DNA from: Kytococcus aerolatus
GTDB lineage: Bacteria > Actinomycetota > Actinomycetes > Actinomycetales > Dermatophilaceae
Direction: 5' to 3'
DNA: 64,000 nt
NCBI RefSeq assembly: GCF_900187395.1
Contig: NZ_FYEZ01000002.1
Location: forward strand, 62,001-126,000
Part shown: piece by piece, positions 17,496 to 25,730 of the stretch
How positions within the stretch are numbered: the first letter of the stretch is position 1
Layout: each line of letters begins with the position of its first letter
The notes under the pieces: generated by a model
What the model was told of the DNA's origin: nothing
The model's database searches: none
What the model saw: only the letters and a program-made list of their open reading frames with translations
Translations under genes and position numbers: made by a program

Positions 17496-19286
17496 TCACC
17501 GGTAACCCGAGGCCTGGAGGGCGTAGAGCTCGGCATAGCGCCCGCCGGCGGCCAGGAGCTCGTCGTGCGTGCCCATCTCGGCCACCTGGCCCTCGTGGAG
17601 GACCACCACCAGGTCCGCGGCCGAGACGGTGGAGAACCGGTGCGTGATGAGCAGGGTGATGCCGCCCTCGGCCCGACTGCGCCGACCGGCCTCGGCGAAC
17701 CCGTCGAAGAGCGCGTGCTCGGTGGCCGGGTCGAGCGCGCTGGTGGGCTCGTCGAGGACCTGCAGCAGGGGAGCGGTCCGCATCATGCCGCGGGCGATGG
17801 CCAGCCGCTGCCACTGCCCGCCGGAGAGCCCCACGCCGCCGTGCTCCGGCCCCAGCGGCGTGTCCAGCCCGTCCGGCAGAGCGCGCAGCACGTCGGTCGC
17901 GGCGGCCCGTTCGAGAGCCGCGTGCACGATGGCGTCGTCCTCCGGCGCCTCCAGCGCCCCCACCCGGATGGCCTCGCGGGCGGTGGTGTGGAGCGCCACG
18001 TGGTCCTGGAAGGCCCCCGAGCAGCGGGCGCGCCAGGCCTCCAGGTCCAGCTCGGTCAACGGCACTCCATCTACTAGCACCTGCCCGGCATCGAGGGAGT
18101 ACATACCGGTCAGCAGGTTGACCAGGGTGGACTTGCCCGCACCGTTCTCCCCGACCACGGCCACGGTGGCCCCGGCCGGCAGGTGCAGGTCGAGCCCGGT
18201 GAAGGTCGGCCGTTGCGCACCGGGGTAGGTGAAGGTGACGCCCTCGAGGCGGATGCCGTCGACCAAGCCGGGCGGGGGCGGCAGCTCCCCGGGGTGGGTG
18301 CTGGCCTCCGCGTAGCGCTCCAGCCACAGGGCCCGTCGCCCGATGCGGGTCGACCGGGCGGCCTGGAAGCTCACCCCGAGCAGCTGGGTGGCCTGCTGGG
18401 GCAGCTCGGAGACGACGACGATCGCCGCCGCCACCGTCCCCGGGCCGAGGCGACCGGCCAGGACGTCCTGCAGCATCCACCACAGCACCGTCCCGCCGGC
18501 GGCCAGGTAGAGCGTGGAGACCGTCGCGTTGAGCAGCGCGCCGCGGCGCTCGGCCCGCAGGACGGGGCGGCGCCAGGAGCGGGTGGCCTCCTCCGAGAGC
18601 CGTGCCAGGTGGTCCCGGGCCCCCATGACCCGCAGCTCCGCGGCCGAGGCGGGGGTGCTCCGGGCCTCCAGCAGGTGGCCGGAGAGGCGCCCCTGCGGCG
18701 CCGAGCGCTCCTCACCCTCGGCATCCCAGGTGGTGACCTTCCGGGCCGCCCACAGCGCCGGCACCAGCCCGATGCCGAGCAGCAGCAGGCGGGGGTCGAC
18801 GAGGAAGGCCACCACCAGGCTCGCGGCGACCGAGCCGACGTTGTTGAGCAGGTTGACCAGGCTCTGGAAGGCCAGCCCCATCGCGCCGCGGCGCTCGGTG
18901 AGCACCTGCAGCGTGTCCCGGTGCGCCGGGTCCACCAGGTGGTCCAGCGTGGGGGTGGTCCCGGACTGGCGGCCGCTGCGCTGGTCGAACTCGAAGCCCA
19001 GCCGGTCGTTGACGTGCATCCGCTGGGTGAGGCCGGTGAGGACCAGCGTCGAGAGCAGCCCCATCGAGCCGACCAGACCGACGGTGCCCAGCGTCAGCCG
19101 GGTGGCGTCGTGCTCGATGGCGCCGGCCACGACCATCCCGATGAACAGCGGGCTCATCGCCCCCAGCACGTTGGCCAGCGGTTCGAGCAGGCTCAGGCAG
19201 AAGGCCAGCGGCCCGTTGCGCCAGGCGGCGCGGGTGACGAACCAGGCGGAGGTCAGGGCGGCGGGCTGGGGGACGTCAGTGCGCAT
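17496..19286 (-). CDS. ABC exporter half-transporter, fused permease-ATPase (second of pair)
   Basis: The 596-residue type IV exporter subunit has an N-terminal six-helix membrane domain (residues about 10-310) and a C-terminal ATPase. The ATPase has Walker A GENGAGKST, a Q-loop in SGAFQDHVAL, signature LSGGQWQR, Walker B LLQVLDEPTSALD and the H-loop LITHRFS. The residue after Walker B is Glu, so its site looks catalytically competent. The start codon overlaps the end of the preceding exporter gene by 11 bp. The pair therefore very probably forms a heterodimer. Substrate unknown; the divergent HTH gene may be its regulator. Confidence 0.92.
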   Translation of the reverse strand: MRTDVPQPAALTSAWFVTRAAWRNGPLAFCLSLLEPLANVLGAMSPLFIGMVVAGAIEHDATRLTLGTVGLVGSMGLLSTLVLTGLTQRMHVNDRLGFEFDQRSGRQSGTTPTLDHLVDPAHRDTLQVLTERRGAMGLAFQSLVNLLNNVGSVAASLVVAFLVDPRLLLLGIGLVPALWAARKVTTWDAEGEERSAPQGRLSGHLLEARSTPASAAELRVMGARDHLARLSEEATRSWRRPVLRAERRGALLNATVSTLYLAAGGTVLWWMLQDVLAGRLGPGTVAAAIVVVSELPQQATQLLGVSFQAARSTRIGRRALWLERYAEASTHPGELPPPPGLVDGIRLEGVTFTYPGAQRPTFTGLDLHLPAGATVAVVGENGAGKSTLVNLLTGMYSLDAGQVLVDGVPLTELDLEAWRARCSGAFQDHVALHTTAREAIRVGALEAPEDDAIVHAALERAAATDVLRALPDGLDTPLGPEHGGVGLSGGQWQRLAIARGMMRTAPLLQVLDEPTSALDPATEHALFDGFAEAGRRSRAEGGITLLITHRFSTVSAADLVVVLHEGQVAEMGTHDELLAAGGRYAELYALQASGYR

Positions 19287-21090
19287 CGGGGGTCTCCTCG
19301 GAGGCAGGGGCCCCGCCGGCGAACCGGCTGGCCTGCAGGGTGAACATCCGGGCGTACTCGCCGCCGGCCGCGAGGAGCTCGTCGTGGCTGCCGTCCTCGA
19401 CGATCCCCTCGGGCCCCAGCACGACGATCCGCTCGGCCCGGCGCACGCTGGAGAGCCGGTGGCTGACGAGGATCGTGGTGAGGTGCCCGGCGGCGCGCAG
19501 CAGTTGCTCGAAGAGCTCGGCCTCCACGCGGACGTCGAGGGCGGCGGTCGGCTCGTCGAGCACCAGCACCCCGGCCCCCTCCTCGACGGCGGCCAGCGCC
19601 CGGGCCAGGGCGACCCGCTGCCACTGCCCGCCGGAGAGGTCCGTGCCGCCCTCGTACCCCGGGTCGAGCGGGGTGTCCGGGGAGCCGATGCGGTCCAGCA
19701 GCGCCGTGGAGGCGGCGGCCTCCAGGGCGCGGCCCACCGCGGCGTCGGCCTGCTCGCCCCCGGCCTCCCGGGCGGTGGGCGCCCCGAGCAGGACGTTCTC
19801 CCGCAGGCTCAGGTGGTAACGGGCGAAGTCCTGGAAGATCACGGCCACGCGCTGCCGGGCCGCGTCGTCGGTGCCCGGGTCGGTCTCGTCGATGCGGACG
19901 GTCCCGGCATCGGGGCGGTGCAGGCCGGTGAGGAGCTTGAGCAGGGTCGACTTGCCCACGCCGTTGACGCCCACGATGGCCAGGGACTGCCCGGCCGGGA
20001 TCTCCAGCGAGAGCTCGCGCAGGGTGGGGGCGCTGGCCCCCGGGTAGGTGAAGGAGACCCGGTCCAGGTGCACCGCGGCGGCGCCGGCCGCGGGTCGGCG
20101 AGCGGCCCGCGGGGCGGCCTCACCGGCCGTGGTCTCGAGCTCCTCCAGCCGGCCGGCGTAGAGCCGGGCCCGGGCGCTGGCGGCCGAGAGGTCGCCCAGC
20201 GGGCCCAGCGAGACGATGCCGACCAGGGCCATGATGATCGCCATCACGGTCTGCGCGTCCGCCGCGCCGACCCACGCCTGGCGGGCGACCCAGGCCACGG
20301 TGCCGCCGATCGTGGCCAGGGTGACCAGGCTGCCGAGGAGGGCCGGCCACATCGCCGCGTTGCGACGGCTCTCCACCCCCTGCTGGGCGTCCCGCCAGAT
20401 CCGGGCGTGACCGGCCAGCAGGTGGTCGGTGAGGCCGAAGAGGCGGACCTCCTTGCCGGCCGAGCGGTCCAGCAGCAACCCGTGGAGGTACCCGGCGTGG
20501 CGGCGCTCGGTGGACTCGGCCTCGATCAGATCGGCCTGCACGATCTGGACGTACCGGGTGAAGAGCTGGCCGAGGAGGAGCTGCCCGGCCAGCAGCGCCA
20601 GAGCCGCCCACGGGGACCACTGGACGAGGACGGCCAGCGCCGCGATGCCCTGCGCGCGGATGCCCAGCGAGATCCAGGACATCTGGGTGGCCGTCAGCCC
20701 GAACTGGCTGCGCAGGTCCGCGGTGAGGGCGCCGGCGCGCTCGGAGTCCTCCAGGTGGGCGATGCCGTGCGGTGCGTCGGCCAGGGCGCCGAGCCGGTGC
20801 AGCTGGTCGGTCGTCATCGCGGCCTGGTGGGAGGCGCCGGCCCACTGCAGGAGGGCCGAGAGCACCGGGGTCAGCGCGAAGGCGAGGACGGCGAGGAGCA
20901 GCCAGCGGTGCAGCTCGGCCGCGGGGGCGCCACGCTCCAGGGCACCGACCAGGCGGGCGGTGGCGTGGATGGAGGCGAAGGTCGACGCGGCGATCCCCAG
21001 GACCAGGGTCCAGGCGACCACCAGCCGACCGGGGGCCGCGCGCCAGGCGTGCTTCCAGTAGAGCGCCTCCCGGCGCAGGATCTCAGGCAT
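19276..21090 (-). CDS. ABC exporter half-transporter, fused permease-ATPase (first of pair)
   Basis: This 604-residue partner also has an N-terminal membrane domain (to about residue 320) and a C-terminal ATPase. The ATPase shows Walker A GVNGVGKST, a Q-loop VIFQDFARYHLSLREN, signature LSGGQWQR, Walker B VLVLDEPTAALDV and the H-loop VSHRLSS. It closes TLQASRFAGG, echoing the TLQASGYR-like end of its partner, so the two probably arose by duplication. The N terminus MPEILRREALYWKHAW is typical of the actinobacterial NHLM/LagD-like or multidrug exporters. It is divergent from the HTH gene with 53 bp between starts. Confidence 0.92.
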   Translation of the reverse strand: MPEILRREALYWKHAWRAAPGRLVVAWTLVLGIAASTFASIHATARLVGALERGAPAAELHRWLLLAVLAFALTPVLSALLQWAGASHQAAMTTDQLHRLGALADAPHGIAHLEDSERAGALTADLRSQFGLTATQMSWISLGIRAQGIAALAVLVQWSPWAALALLAGQLLLGQLFTRYVQIVQADLIEAESTERRHAGYLHGLLLDRSAGKEVRLFGLTDHLLAGHARIWRDAQQGVESRRNAAMWPALLGSLVTLATIGGTVAWVARQAWVGAADAQTVMAIIMALVGIVSLGPLGDLSAASARARLYAGRLEELETTAGEAAPRAARRPAAGAAAVHLDRVSFTYPGASAPTLRELSLEIPAGQSLAIVGVNGVGKSTLLKLLTGLHRPDAGTVRIDETDPGTDDAARQRVAVIFQDFARYHLSLRENVLLGAPTAREAGGEQADAAVGRALEAAASTALLDRIGSPDTPLDPGYEGGTDLSGGQWQRVALARALAAVEEGAGVLVLDEPTAALDVRVEAELFEQLLRAAGHLTTILVSHRLSSVRRAERIVVLGPEGIVEDGSHDELLAAGGEYARMFTLQASRFAGGAPASEETPDAH

Positions 21091-21143
21091 GGCGAGAGTC
21101 TGCGGGGAGGGCTACTTCGACCACAACGGATTATCCTGAGTAG

Positions 21144-21776
21144 ATGGTGGAGGAGCTGGAGGTCAGCGACCCGGTGGCCGTGCGTGCCCTGTCGGCCGGG
21201 CGTGGGGTGCACTACCTGGCGCCCTACTTCGCCGGGCCCCGCGCCGTCGCCGAGGCCGCGGAGCACCTGGAGGAGCCGATCGCCCGCGTGCACTACTGGA
21301 CCCGGCGCTGGTGCGAGCTGGGACTGCTCGAGGTGGTGGAGGAACGGGCCCGCGCCGGGCGGCCGATCCGGCTCTACCGGACCGTGGCCCAGCGCTTCGT
21401 GGTGCGGCCCGAGCACCTGCCCGAGGGACACTTCGAGCGGATGATGGACCGGCACCACCGCCACCTGGGCGAGGCCCTGCGGCAGGCCGTGCTCGCGGAG
21501 AACCCGATGTCCTTGCTGGTGCACCAGACGGTGGGGCAGGCCGGGGTGTCGGTCTCGAACACCCCGACCCCGGAGCTGCCGGAGCGGCGCTCGCGTCGCG
21601 ACAGCATCCACAGCAGCGTCGGCCTGTACCTCGACGACGCCGAGGCCCACGAGCTGGCCGAGGAGCTGGGTGCGGTCCTGCGGCGGTGGTCCGAGCGCTG
21701 CGGGGGCCGGAGGCCGGGGCCGGGGCGTTCGACCTACCTGGCCCTGGTGGCCATGACGCCCGACGAGCGGGGCTAG
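21144..21776 (+). CDS. Winged-helix transcriptional regulator (ArsR-like), divergent from the ABC exporter
   Basis: The 210-residue protein has an N-terminal winged-helix domain (residues about 10-75). It contains a helix-turn-helix pattern AEAAEHLEEPIARVHYWTRRWCELGLLEVV and the wing ERARAGRPIRLYRTV. The C-terminal half (helices DRHHRHLGEALRQAVLAEN and a later LYLDDAEAHELAEELGAVL) is probably for dimerisation or ligand sensing. TATCCT ends exactly 6 nt before the ATG, so it is probably leaderless. The back-to-back arrangement suggests it controls the exporter pair. No metal-binding Cys motif is apparent, so this is not a classical ArsR. Confidence 0.8.
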   Translation: MVEELEVSDPVAVRALSAGRGVHYLAPYFAGPRAVAEAAEHLEEPIARVHYWTRRWCELGLLEVVEERARAGRPIRLYRTVAQRFVVRPEHLPEGHFERMMDRHHRHLGEALRQAVLAENPMSLLVHQTVGQAGVSVSNTPTPELPERRSRRDSIHSSVGLYLDDAEAHELAEELGAVLRRWSERCGGRRPGPGRSTYLALVAMTPDERG

Positions 21777-21789
21777 GCCCCGGCCCGCC

Positions 21790-23496
21790 TCAGGCGCCTC
21801 GCAGCACCGCCTCGCGCAGGGTGTCCAGCCCCATGCCGCCGAGGTCCAGTGCGCGACGGTGGAAGGCCTTGAGGTCGAACTCCTCGCCCCGGGCCTCGGC
21901 ACGGGCCCGGCACTCGTCGCGCAGCTCCAGCCACAGGCGCTCGCCGATCTTGTAGCTCGGGGCCTGCCCCGGCCAGCCCAGGTAGCGGTCGAGCTCGAAG
22001 CGGAGGAAGCCCTCCTCGGTGTTCACGTGGTTGGTGAGGAAGGTCCACGCCTTGTCGTAGTCCCACGCACCGCCGCCGACCTCGGCCGGGGCCTCGAAGC
22101 CGCAGTGGAAGCCGATGTCCAGCACCACGCGGGCGGCCCGCAGCACCTGCCCGTCGAGCAGGCCCATCCGGTTGCCTGGGTCGTTCATCCAGCCCAGGTC
22201 GGCCATGAGCCACTCGGAGTACAGCGCCCAGCCCTCGCCGTGGCCGGAGGTCCAGGCGGCCAGGCGGCGCCAGTCGTTGAGCAGCTCCTTGCGGTACACC
22301 GTCTGCGCCACCTGGAGGTGGTGGCCCGGCACGCCCTCGTGGTAGACGGTCGTCAGCTCGCGCCAGGCGGAGAACTGCGTGACGCCCTTGGGCACCGACC
22401 ACCACATGCGCCCCGGGCGGGAGAAGTCGTCGCTCGGGCCGGTGTAGTAGATCCCGCCAGTCTCGGTGGGGGCGATCATGCACTCGATGGTGCGCACCGG
22501 CTCGGGGACGTCGAAGTGCGTGCCGCCCAGCTTCTCGATGACCTCGTCGGCCTTGCCCTGCATCCACTCGCGCAGGGCGTCCTTGCCGTGCAGCTGGTAG
22601 GCCGGGTCGGCGTCGAGGACCTCCACGGCCTCCTTGACCGTGGAGCCGGGCTTGATCTGCTGGGCGGTCTCGAGCATCAGCCCGTCGATGCGGGCGAGTT
22701 CCTCCTGGCCCCAGCGGTAGGTCTCCTCGAGGTCGATCTCCGCCCCCAGGAAGTAGCGCGAGTGCAGGCGGTAGTCCTCGATGCCGCAGGCGTCCTCCGC
22801 GCGGGCGGTGGGCAGCACCTCCTCGGTCAGGCGCTTCCCGGCCGCCGCGTAGGCGGCCTTGGCCGCGGCGGCGTTCGTGGTGAGCAGCTCCTGGACCTCG
22901 GTGGGCAGCTCGCCGCCGTCGGCCAGGCGGGCCCCGGCGGCGAAGGTGTCGAAGAAGCCGCCGTCGGCGGAGTTGTCCTCGCACTGGCCGATGCACGCGC
23001 GGACCTGGCGGGCCGCCGGCACCCGGCCCCGCTCGGTGGCGTACGCCAACGAGGCGAACCAGCCGTCCAGCGCGCCCTCGACGGCCCCGAGACGCTGGGC
23101 GATGGTCTGCCACTGCTCGGCGGTGTCGGTGGCCATCAGGTCGAACACGTCGCGGAAGGACTGCAGCGGCGAGGCGATGTTGTTCAGCGAGGCGTGGGGG
23201 ATGAGCGCCTCGTGCATCTCCAGCTCCAGTCCGAGCCGCTCCTGCATGGCCTCCAGCGTCACGCGGTCCACGTCGTCGACCGGCTCGGCCTCGGCCAGCT
23301 TGGCGAGCGTGCCGCGCACCAGCGAGGCCTGCTCCTCGAGGCCCTCGGGGGAGACGTCGTCGAGCTGCGTCTCGTCGCCGGGCAGCCCGATGAAGGTGGC
23401 GGTCAGGGGGGAGAGGACCACCTCGGTGGCGAGGTGCTCGTCGGCGATCCGGTCGATGGCGGTCTTCTCGCGCGTGGTCTGCGTCACGTCGGTCAT
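21790..23496 (-). CDS. DUF885 family protein (putative zinc metallopeptidase-like)
   Basis: The 568-residue DUF885 protein is largely helical and carries the zincin-like HEGVPGHH at residues 386-393. Downstream acidic segments (TSGHGEGWALYSEWLM) supply a probable third metal ligand. No signal peptide is visible, so it should be cytoplasmic. The family is annotated as metallopeptidase-like, with few defined substrates. TAGGCT ends 6 nt upstream of the ATG on this strand. It is convergent with the HTH gene (13 bp apart) and divergent from the MOSC gene. Confidence 0.88.
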   Translation of the reverse strand: MTDVTQTTREKTAIDRIADEHLATEVVLSPLTATFIGLPGDETQLDDVSPEGLEEQASLVRGTLAKLAEAEPVDDVDRVTLEAMQERLGLELEMHEALIPHASLNNIASPLQSFRDVFDLMATDTAEQWQTIAQRLGAVEGALDGWFASLAYATERGRVPAARQVRACIGQCEDNSADGGFFDTFAAGARLADGGELPTEVQELLTTNAAAAKAAYAAAGKRLTEEVLPTARAEDACGIEDYRLHSRYFLGAEIDLEETYRWGQEELARIDGLMLETAQQIKPGSTVKEAVEVLDADPAYQLHGKDALREWMQGKADEVIEKLGGTHFDVPEPVRTIECMIAPTETGGIYYTGPSDDFSRPGRMWWSVPKGVTQFSAWRELTTVYHEGVPGHHLQVAQTVYRKELLNDWRRLAAWTSGHGEGWALYSEWLMADLGWMNDPGNRMGLLDGQVLRAARVVLDIGFHCGFEAPAEVGGGAWDYDKAWTFLTNHVNTEEGFLRFELDRYLGWPGQAPSYKIGERLWLELRDECRARAEARGEEFDLKAFHRRALDLGGMGLDTLREAVLRGA

Positions 23497-23516
23497 GGGG
23501 CGAGCCTATGCCCCGG

Positions 23517-23571
23517 CCCGTCACGAGGGTGCGGGCATGGACTCGCCCCGTCACTAGGGTGCGGGTATGGA
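23517..23571. repeat. 30-bp tandem duplication spanning the MOSC gene start
   Basis: Two 25-nt copies (23517-23541 and 23547-23571) differ at two positions and repeat with a 30-bp period. Each contains an ATG in the same context. The first ATG would give only MDSPRH before a stop. The second has the better -10 (TAGGGT instead of GAGGGT) and is the real MOSC start. Confidence 0.8.
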
Positions 23572-24223
23572 ACCCCGCGTGCGATCGGTCAACCTCGCCC
23601 ACCCGCAGCCCGACCCCGGGGGCGCGGAGCGCGTGAGCGGCATCGACAAGCGACCGGTGGAGGCGCTGGAGCTCTTCGCGCCCGGGCCGTCGTACGGGGA
23701 CGGGCCCGGCGTCGTGGGGGACACGGTGGGGGACGTCGAGCACCACGGGGGAGCCCAGAAGGCGGTGTACGCGGCGGCACGGGAGGAGCTCGACCACTGG
23801 GCGGACGAGCTGGGTCGGGAGATGCCGGACGGGGTGTTCGGGGAGAACCTCACCACCGGGGGGATCGACCTGCGGGAGCTCGTCATCAACCAGCGCGTGG
23901 AGGTGGGGTCGGTGGTGCTGGAGGTGTCGATCCCGCGGCAGCCCTGCCGGACCTTCGGGGCGTGGATGGGGGAGCCCGGGTGGGTCCGACGTTGGACGGC
24001 CCGGGGCTGCTGCGGGGCCTACTTCCGGGTGCTGCGGCCCGGGCGGGTGGCCGCTGGGGACGTGCTGCGGCTGGGGCCGGCCCCGGATCACGGGGTGACC
24101 ATGGCGGTGGCCTTCGCCGGCGCGATGGGGGACCTGGACGCCTCGCGGGCGCTGGTGGAGGCGGCCTGCCTGCCGGAGATGTACCACCAGCGCCACGTGG
24201 AGGCCCTCGCCCGCCGCGGCTGA
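23567..24223 (+). CDS. MOSC domain-containing protein
   Basis: This 218-residue YiiM-like MOSC (molybdenum cofactor sulfurase C-terminal) protein shows the order typical of the family: VSGIDKRPVE, GDTVGDVEHHGGAQKAVYAAA, then DGVFGENLTTGG and the conserved RQPCRTFGAWMGEPGW, whose cysteine is the probable Moco/sulfur ligand. The C-terminal helical extension includes AACLPEMYHQRHVEAL. Such proteins take part in molybdopterin-dependent detoxification of N-hydroxylated compounds; the partner is not in this window. TAGGGT ends 6 nt before the ATG, giving a leaderless geometry. Confidence 0.9.
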   Translation: MEPRVRSVNLAHPQPDPGGAERVSGIDKRPVEALELFAPGPSYGDGPGVVGDTVGDVEHHGGAQKAVYAAAREELDHWADELGREMPDGVFGENLTTGGIDLRELVINQRVEVGSVVLEVSIPRQPCRTFGAWMGEPGWVRRWTARGCCGAYFRVLRPGRVAAGDVLRLGPAPDHGVTMAVAFAGAMGDLDASRALVEAACLPEMYHQRHVEALARRG

Positions 24224-24231
24224 CACCTCGA

Positions 24232-24330
24232 GGGGCAACCGGTCGACCCCGGTCCTGTCACACCCCCAACCGGGAGCAACCAATCGACCCCACAACTGTC
24301 ACAGGAGCAACCGGTTGCTCCCGGTTGGGG
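24232..24330. repeat. Palindromic ACCGGT repeats, left flank of the DUF559 gene
   Basis: Three units occur: 24232-24250 (GGGGCAACCGGTCGACCCC), 24272-24291 (core degenerated to ACCAAT) and 24304-24321 (GGAGCAACCGGTTGCTCC, a perfect 18-bp palindrome). The second unit and the right edge also form a perfect 18-bp inverted repeat (24264-24281 with 24313-24330, 31-nt loop). The same unit sequence recurs on the other side of the gene. Between 24331 and 24390 I see only the start-codon palindrome. Confidence 0.85.
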
Positions 24331-24382
24331 CCGGCCCGACCCTGTGGACGGCGGCCACCTCCGGATCGCCACCGCGGCCACC

Positions 24383-24400
24383 ATCTGGGCATGCCCAGAT
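24383..24400. promoter_or_regulatory. 18-bp palindrome centred on the DUF559 start codon
   Basis: ATCTGGGCATGCCCAGAT is a perfect 18-bp palindrome with the ATG start codon at its centre. It could be an operator for self-regulation, or a structure limiting initiation. No TAnnnT element stands 6-7 nt upstream of this ATG, unlike many neighbours. Confidence 0.55.
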
Positions 24401-25278
24401 CACAGTTCACGGCCTACCGCACGGGGCGCGGTCACCGAGTGCCCACCCCGGACGGGTGCACCACCACGCGTGAGGCCCTCCGCGAGGCCGGGGCATGGAG
24501 CCCCACGCAGGGCCTTCTTGTGAGGGCAGCGGAGGGGCACGCGGACGTGGCTCGCGCGGTCTTGGGGGTCCTGCCCGCCCACTGCGTCCTCAGCCACCAC
24601 TCGGCTGCACGCATCCACGGACTCCCGCTGCCCCGGCCGTGGACACCCCACGAGCCCGTCCACGTGAGTGTCGAACCACCTCGGGTGCCGCCGCGACGAC
24701 GAGGGGTCAAGGGGCACAAGGCGCGGGGTCTCGAGGTGGTGACGGTCGCCGGTCTGCGGTGCACCGCGCTGGCCCAGACCTGGGCGCACCTCGCAGGCAG
24801 CTTGGGCGATGCGGACCTCGTGGCCCTGACCGATGCCGTGCTCGGCCTTCATTGCCCGGTGGACGGCCTCCTCTCGCAGGAGGTCCTCGCAGGTCGTCTC
24901 CGCCCGGGCGTCGCAGGCAACCCGCGAGCGCTGAGGGCTCTCGCCGTGGCTGACGGGGGCGCGGCCTCCGCGCCGGAGAGCCGCCTGCGGCTGCTGGTGC
25001 TGTCCTGGGGAGTGCCGGCCCCGGCGGTCAACGCCCACATCCTCGACGAGGACGGCCAGTGGCTGGCGACCGGGGACCTCGTCTGGTTCGAGCAGAAGGT
25101 GGTCGTGGAGTACGAGGGGGATCACCACCGCACGGACCGGCGGCAGTGGCAGCACGACATCGCGCGGGTTCGCTTCCTCGAGGCAGCCGGCTGGACGGTC
25201 ATCCGTGCCACGGCCCAGGACCTGCGGCGGCCAGCTCAGCTGCGTGAGGCGCTCCTGGCCCGGCTGTCCGCGGCGTGA
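24391..25278 (+). CDS. DUF559 (Vsr-like) endonuclease-fold protein with N-terminal AbiEi-like region
   Basis: The 295-residue protein has an N-terminal helical part with TTREALREAGAWSPTQGLLVRAA, like the HTH of AbiEi-type antitoxin domains. A middle segment (LSHHSAARIHGLPLP, TVAGLRCTALAQTWAHL) follows, as in many actinobacterial relatives. The C-terminal PD-(D/E)xK-like domain has Asp229 in TGDLVWFEQ, Glu240 and Glu242 in VVVEYEGDHHR, and the basic helix RRQWQHDIARVRFLEAAGW. The Vsr/DUF559 fold cuts or processes DNA in characterised relatives; activity here is inferred. The ATG at the centre of a palindrome gives the best N terminus; the frame remains open far upstream. It is flanked on both sides by related palindromic repeats. 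Confidence 0.8.
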   Translation: MPRSQFTAYRTGRGHRVPTPDGCTTTREALREAGAWSPTQGLLVRAAEGHADVARAVLGVLPAHCVLSHHSAARIHGLPLPRPWTPHEPVHVSVEPPRVPPRRRGVKGHKARGLEVVTVAGLRCTALAQTWAHLAGSLGDADLVALTDAVLGLHCPVDGLLSQEVLAGRLRPGVAGNPRALRALAVADGGAASAPESRLRLLVLSWGVPAPAVNAHILDEDGQWLATGDLVWFEQKVVVEYEGDHHRTDRRQWQHDIARVRFLEAAGWTVIRATAQDLRRPAQLREALLARLSAA

Positions 25279-25291
25279 GTGGGACGCCCCT

Positions 25292-25428
25292 GGGCGCAAC
25301 CGGTCGACCCCCCGAGTGCGCAGTTCCCCACCGGGAGCAACCGGTCAACCCTCCGACAGTCCGGGGGTTGACCGGTTGCTCCCGGTGGGAGCCGAACAGT
25401 CTCGAGGTTGACCGGTTTCCCCCGGTGG
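25292..25428. repeat. Palindromic ACCGGT repeats, right flank of the DUF559 gene
   Basis: Four units: two direct (25292-25311, 25333-25352) and two inverted (25365-25383, 25405-25428). All have the core GCAACCGGTYRACCC or its complement, allowing a few changes. Units two and three belong to a perfect 25-bp inverted repeat (25327-25351 with 25365-25389, 13-nt loop). The array runs to within 3 bp of the convergent accE stop, so it may also serve as terminator. Confidence 0.88.
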
Positions 25429-25430
25429 CC

Positions 25431-25730
25431 TCAGCGGGGCAGGCCGGAGGCGCGCCAGGCGCCCGGGCCGGCCTGCGGGGTGCGACGGGCGGAGGCCGCA
25501 GGATCGCCCCAGCGGCCGGCCGGGGCAACCGCCGGCGCCGACCCGCCGCCGCCACCGACCGCGGTGAACACCGCCGTCAGCGCGGCCAGCTCCTCGGCCG
25601 AGGCTGCGCCGCGCACCGACACGAGCGCCTCGCCGGCCGGGTCCTCCGGGGTGGTGGCCCCACCGGCCAGCTCCTCGGGAGCCTCGCCCTGCTCGGAACC
25701 GGTGGCCGGGTCCTGCTGCTCGCCGCTCAC
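25431..25730 (-). CDS. accE: Acyl-CoA carboxylase epsilon subunit
   Basis: This 99-residue protein matches the small epsilon subunit of actinobacterial acyl-CoA carboxylases. The front is acidic and disordered. A helix follows ([19 protein letters not shown]), and the tail contains [11 protein letters not shown] and the family ending [12 protein letters not shown]. Epsilon stabilises the alpha-beta complex and raises activity in AccD5-type enzymes. The GTG start overlaps the accD stop by 4 bp (GTGA), which fixes the start and indicates translational coupling. It is too short to assign by length alone, but position and tail leave little doubt. Confidence 0.9.
   Translation of the reverse strand: MSGEQQDPATGSEQGEAPEELAGGATTPEDPAGEALVSVRGAASAEELAALTAVFTAVGGGGGSAPAVAPAGRWGDPAASARRTPQAGPGAWRASGLPR

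Noticed and set aside
21859-24390. Long plus-strand extension of the DUF559 frame
   Set aside because: It runs antisense through the DUF885 gene and through MOSC in another frame. The folded protein begins at the ATG at 24391.
24232-25428. CRISPR array
   Set aside because: The units are palindromic, irregularly spaced and in both orientations, and they flank a gene. There are no uniform repeats or spacers and no cas genes.
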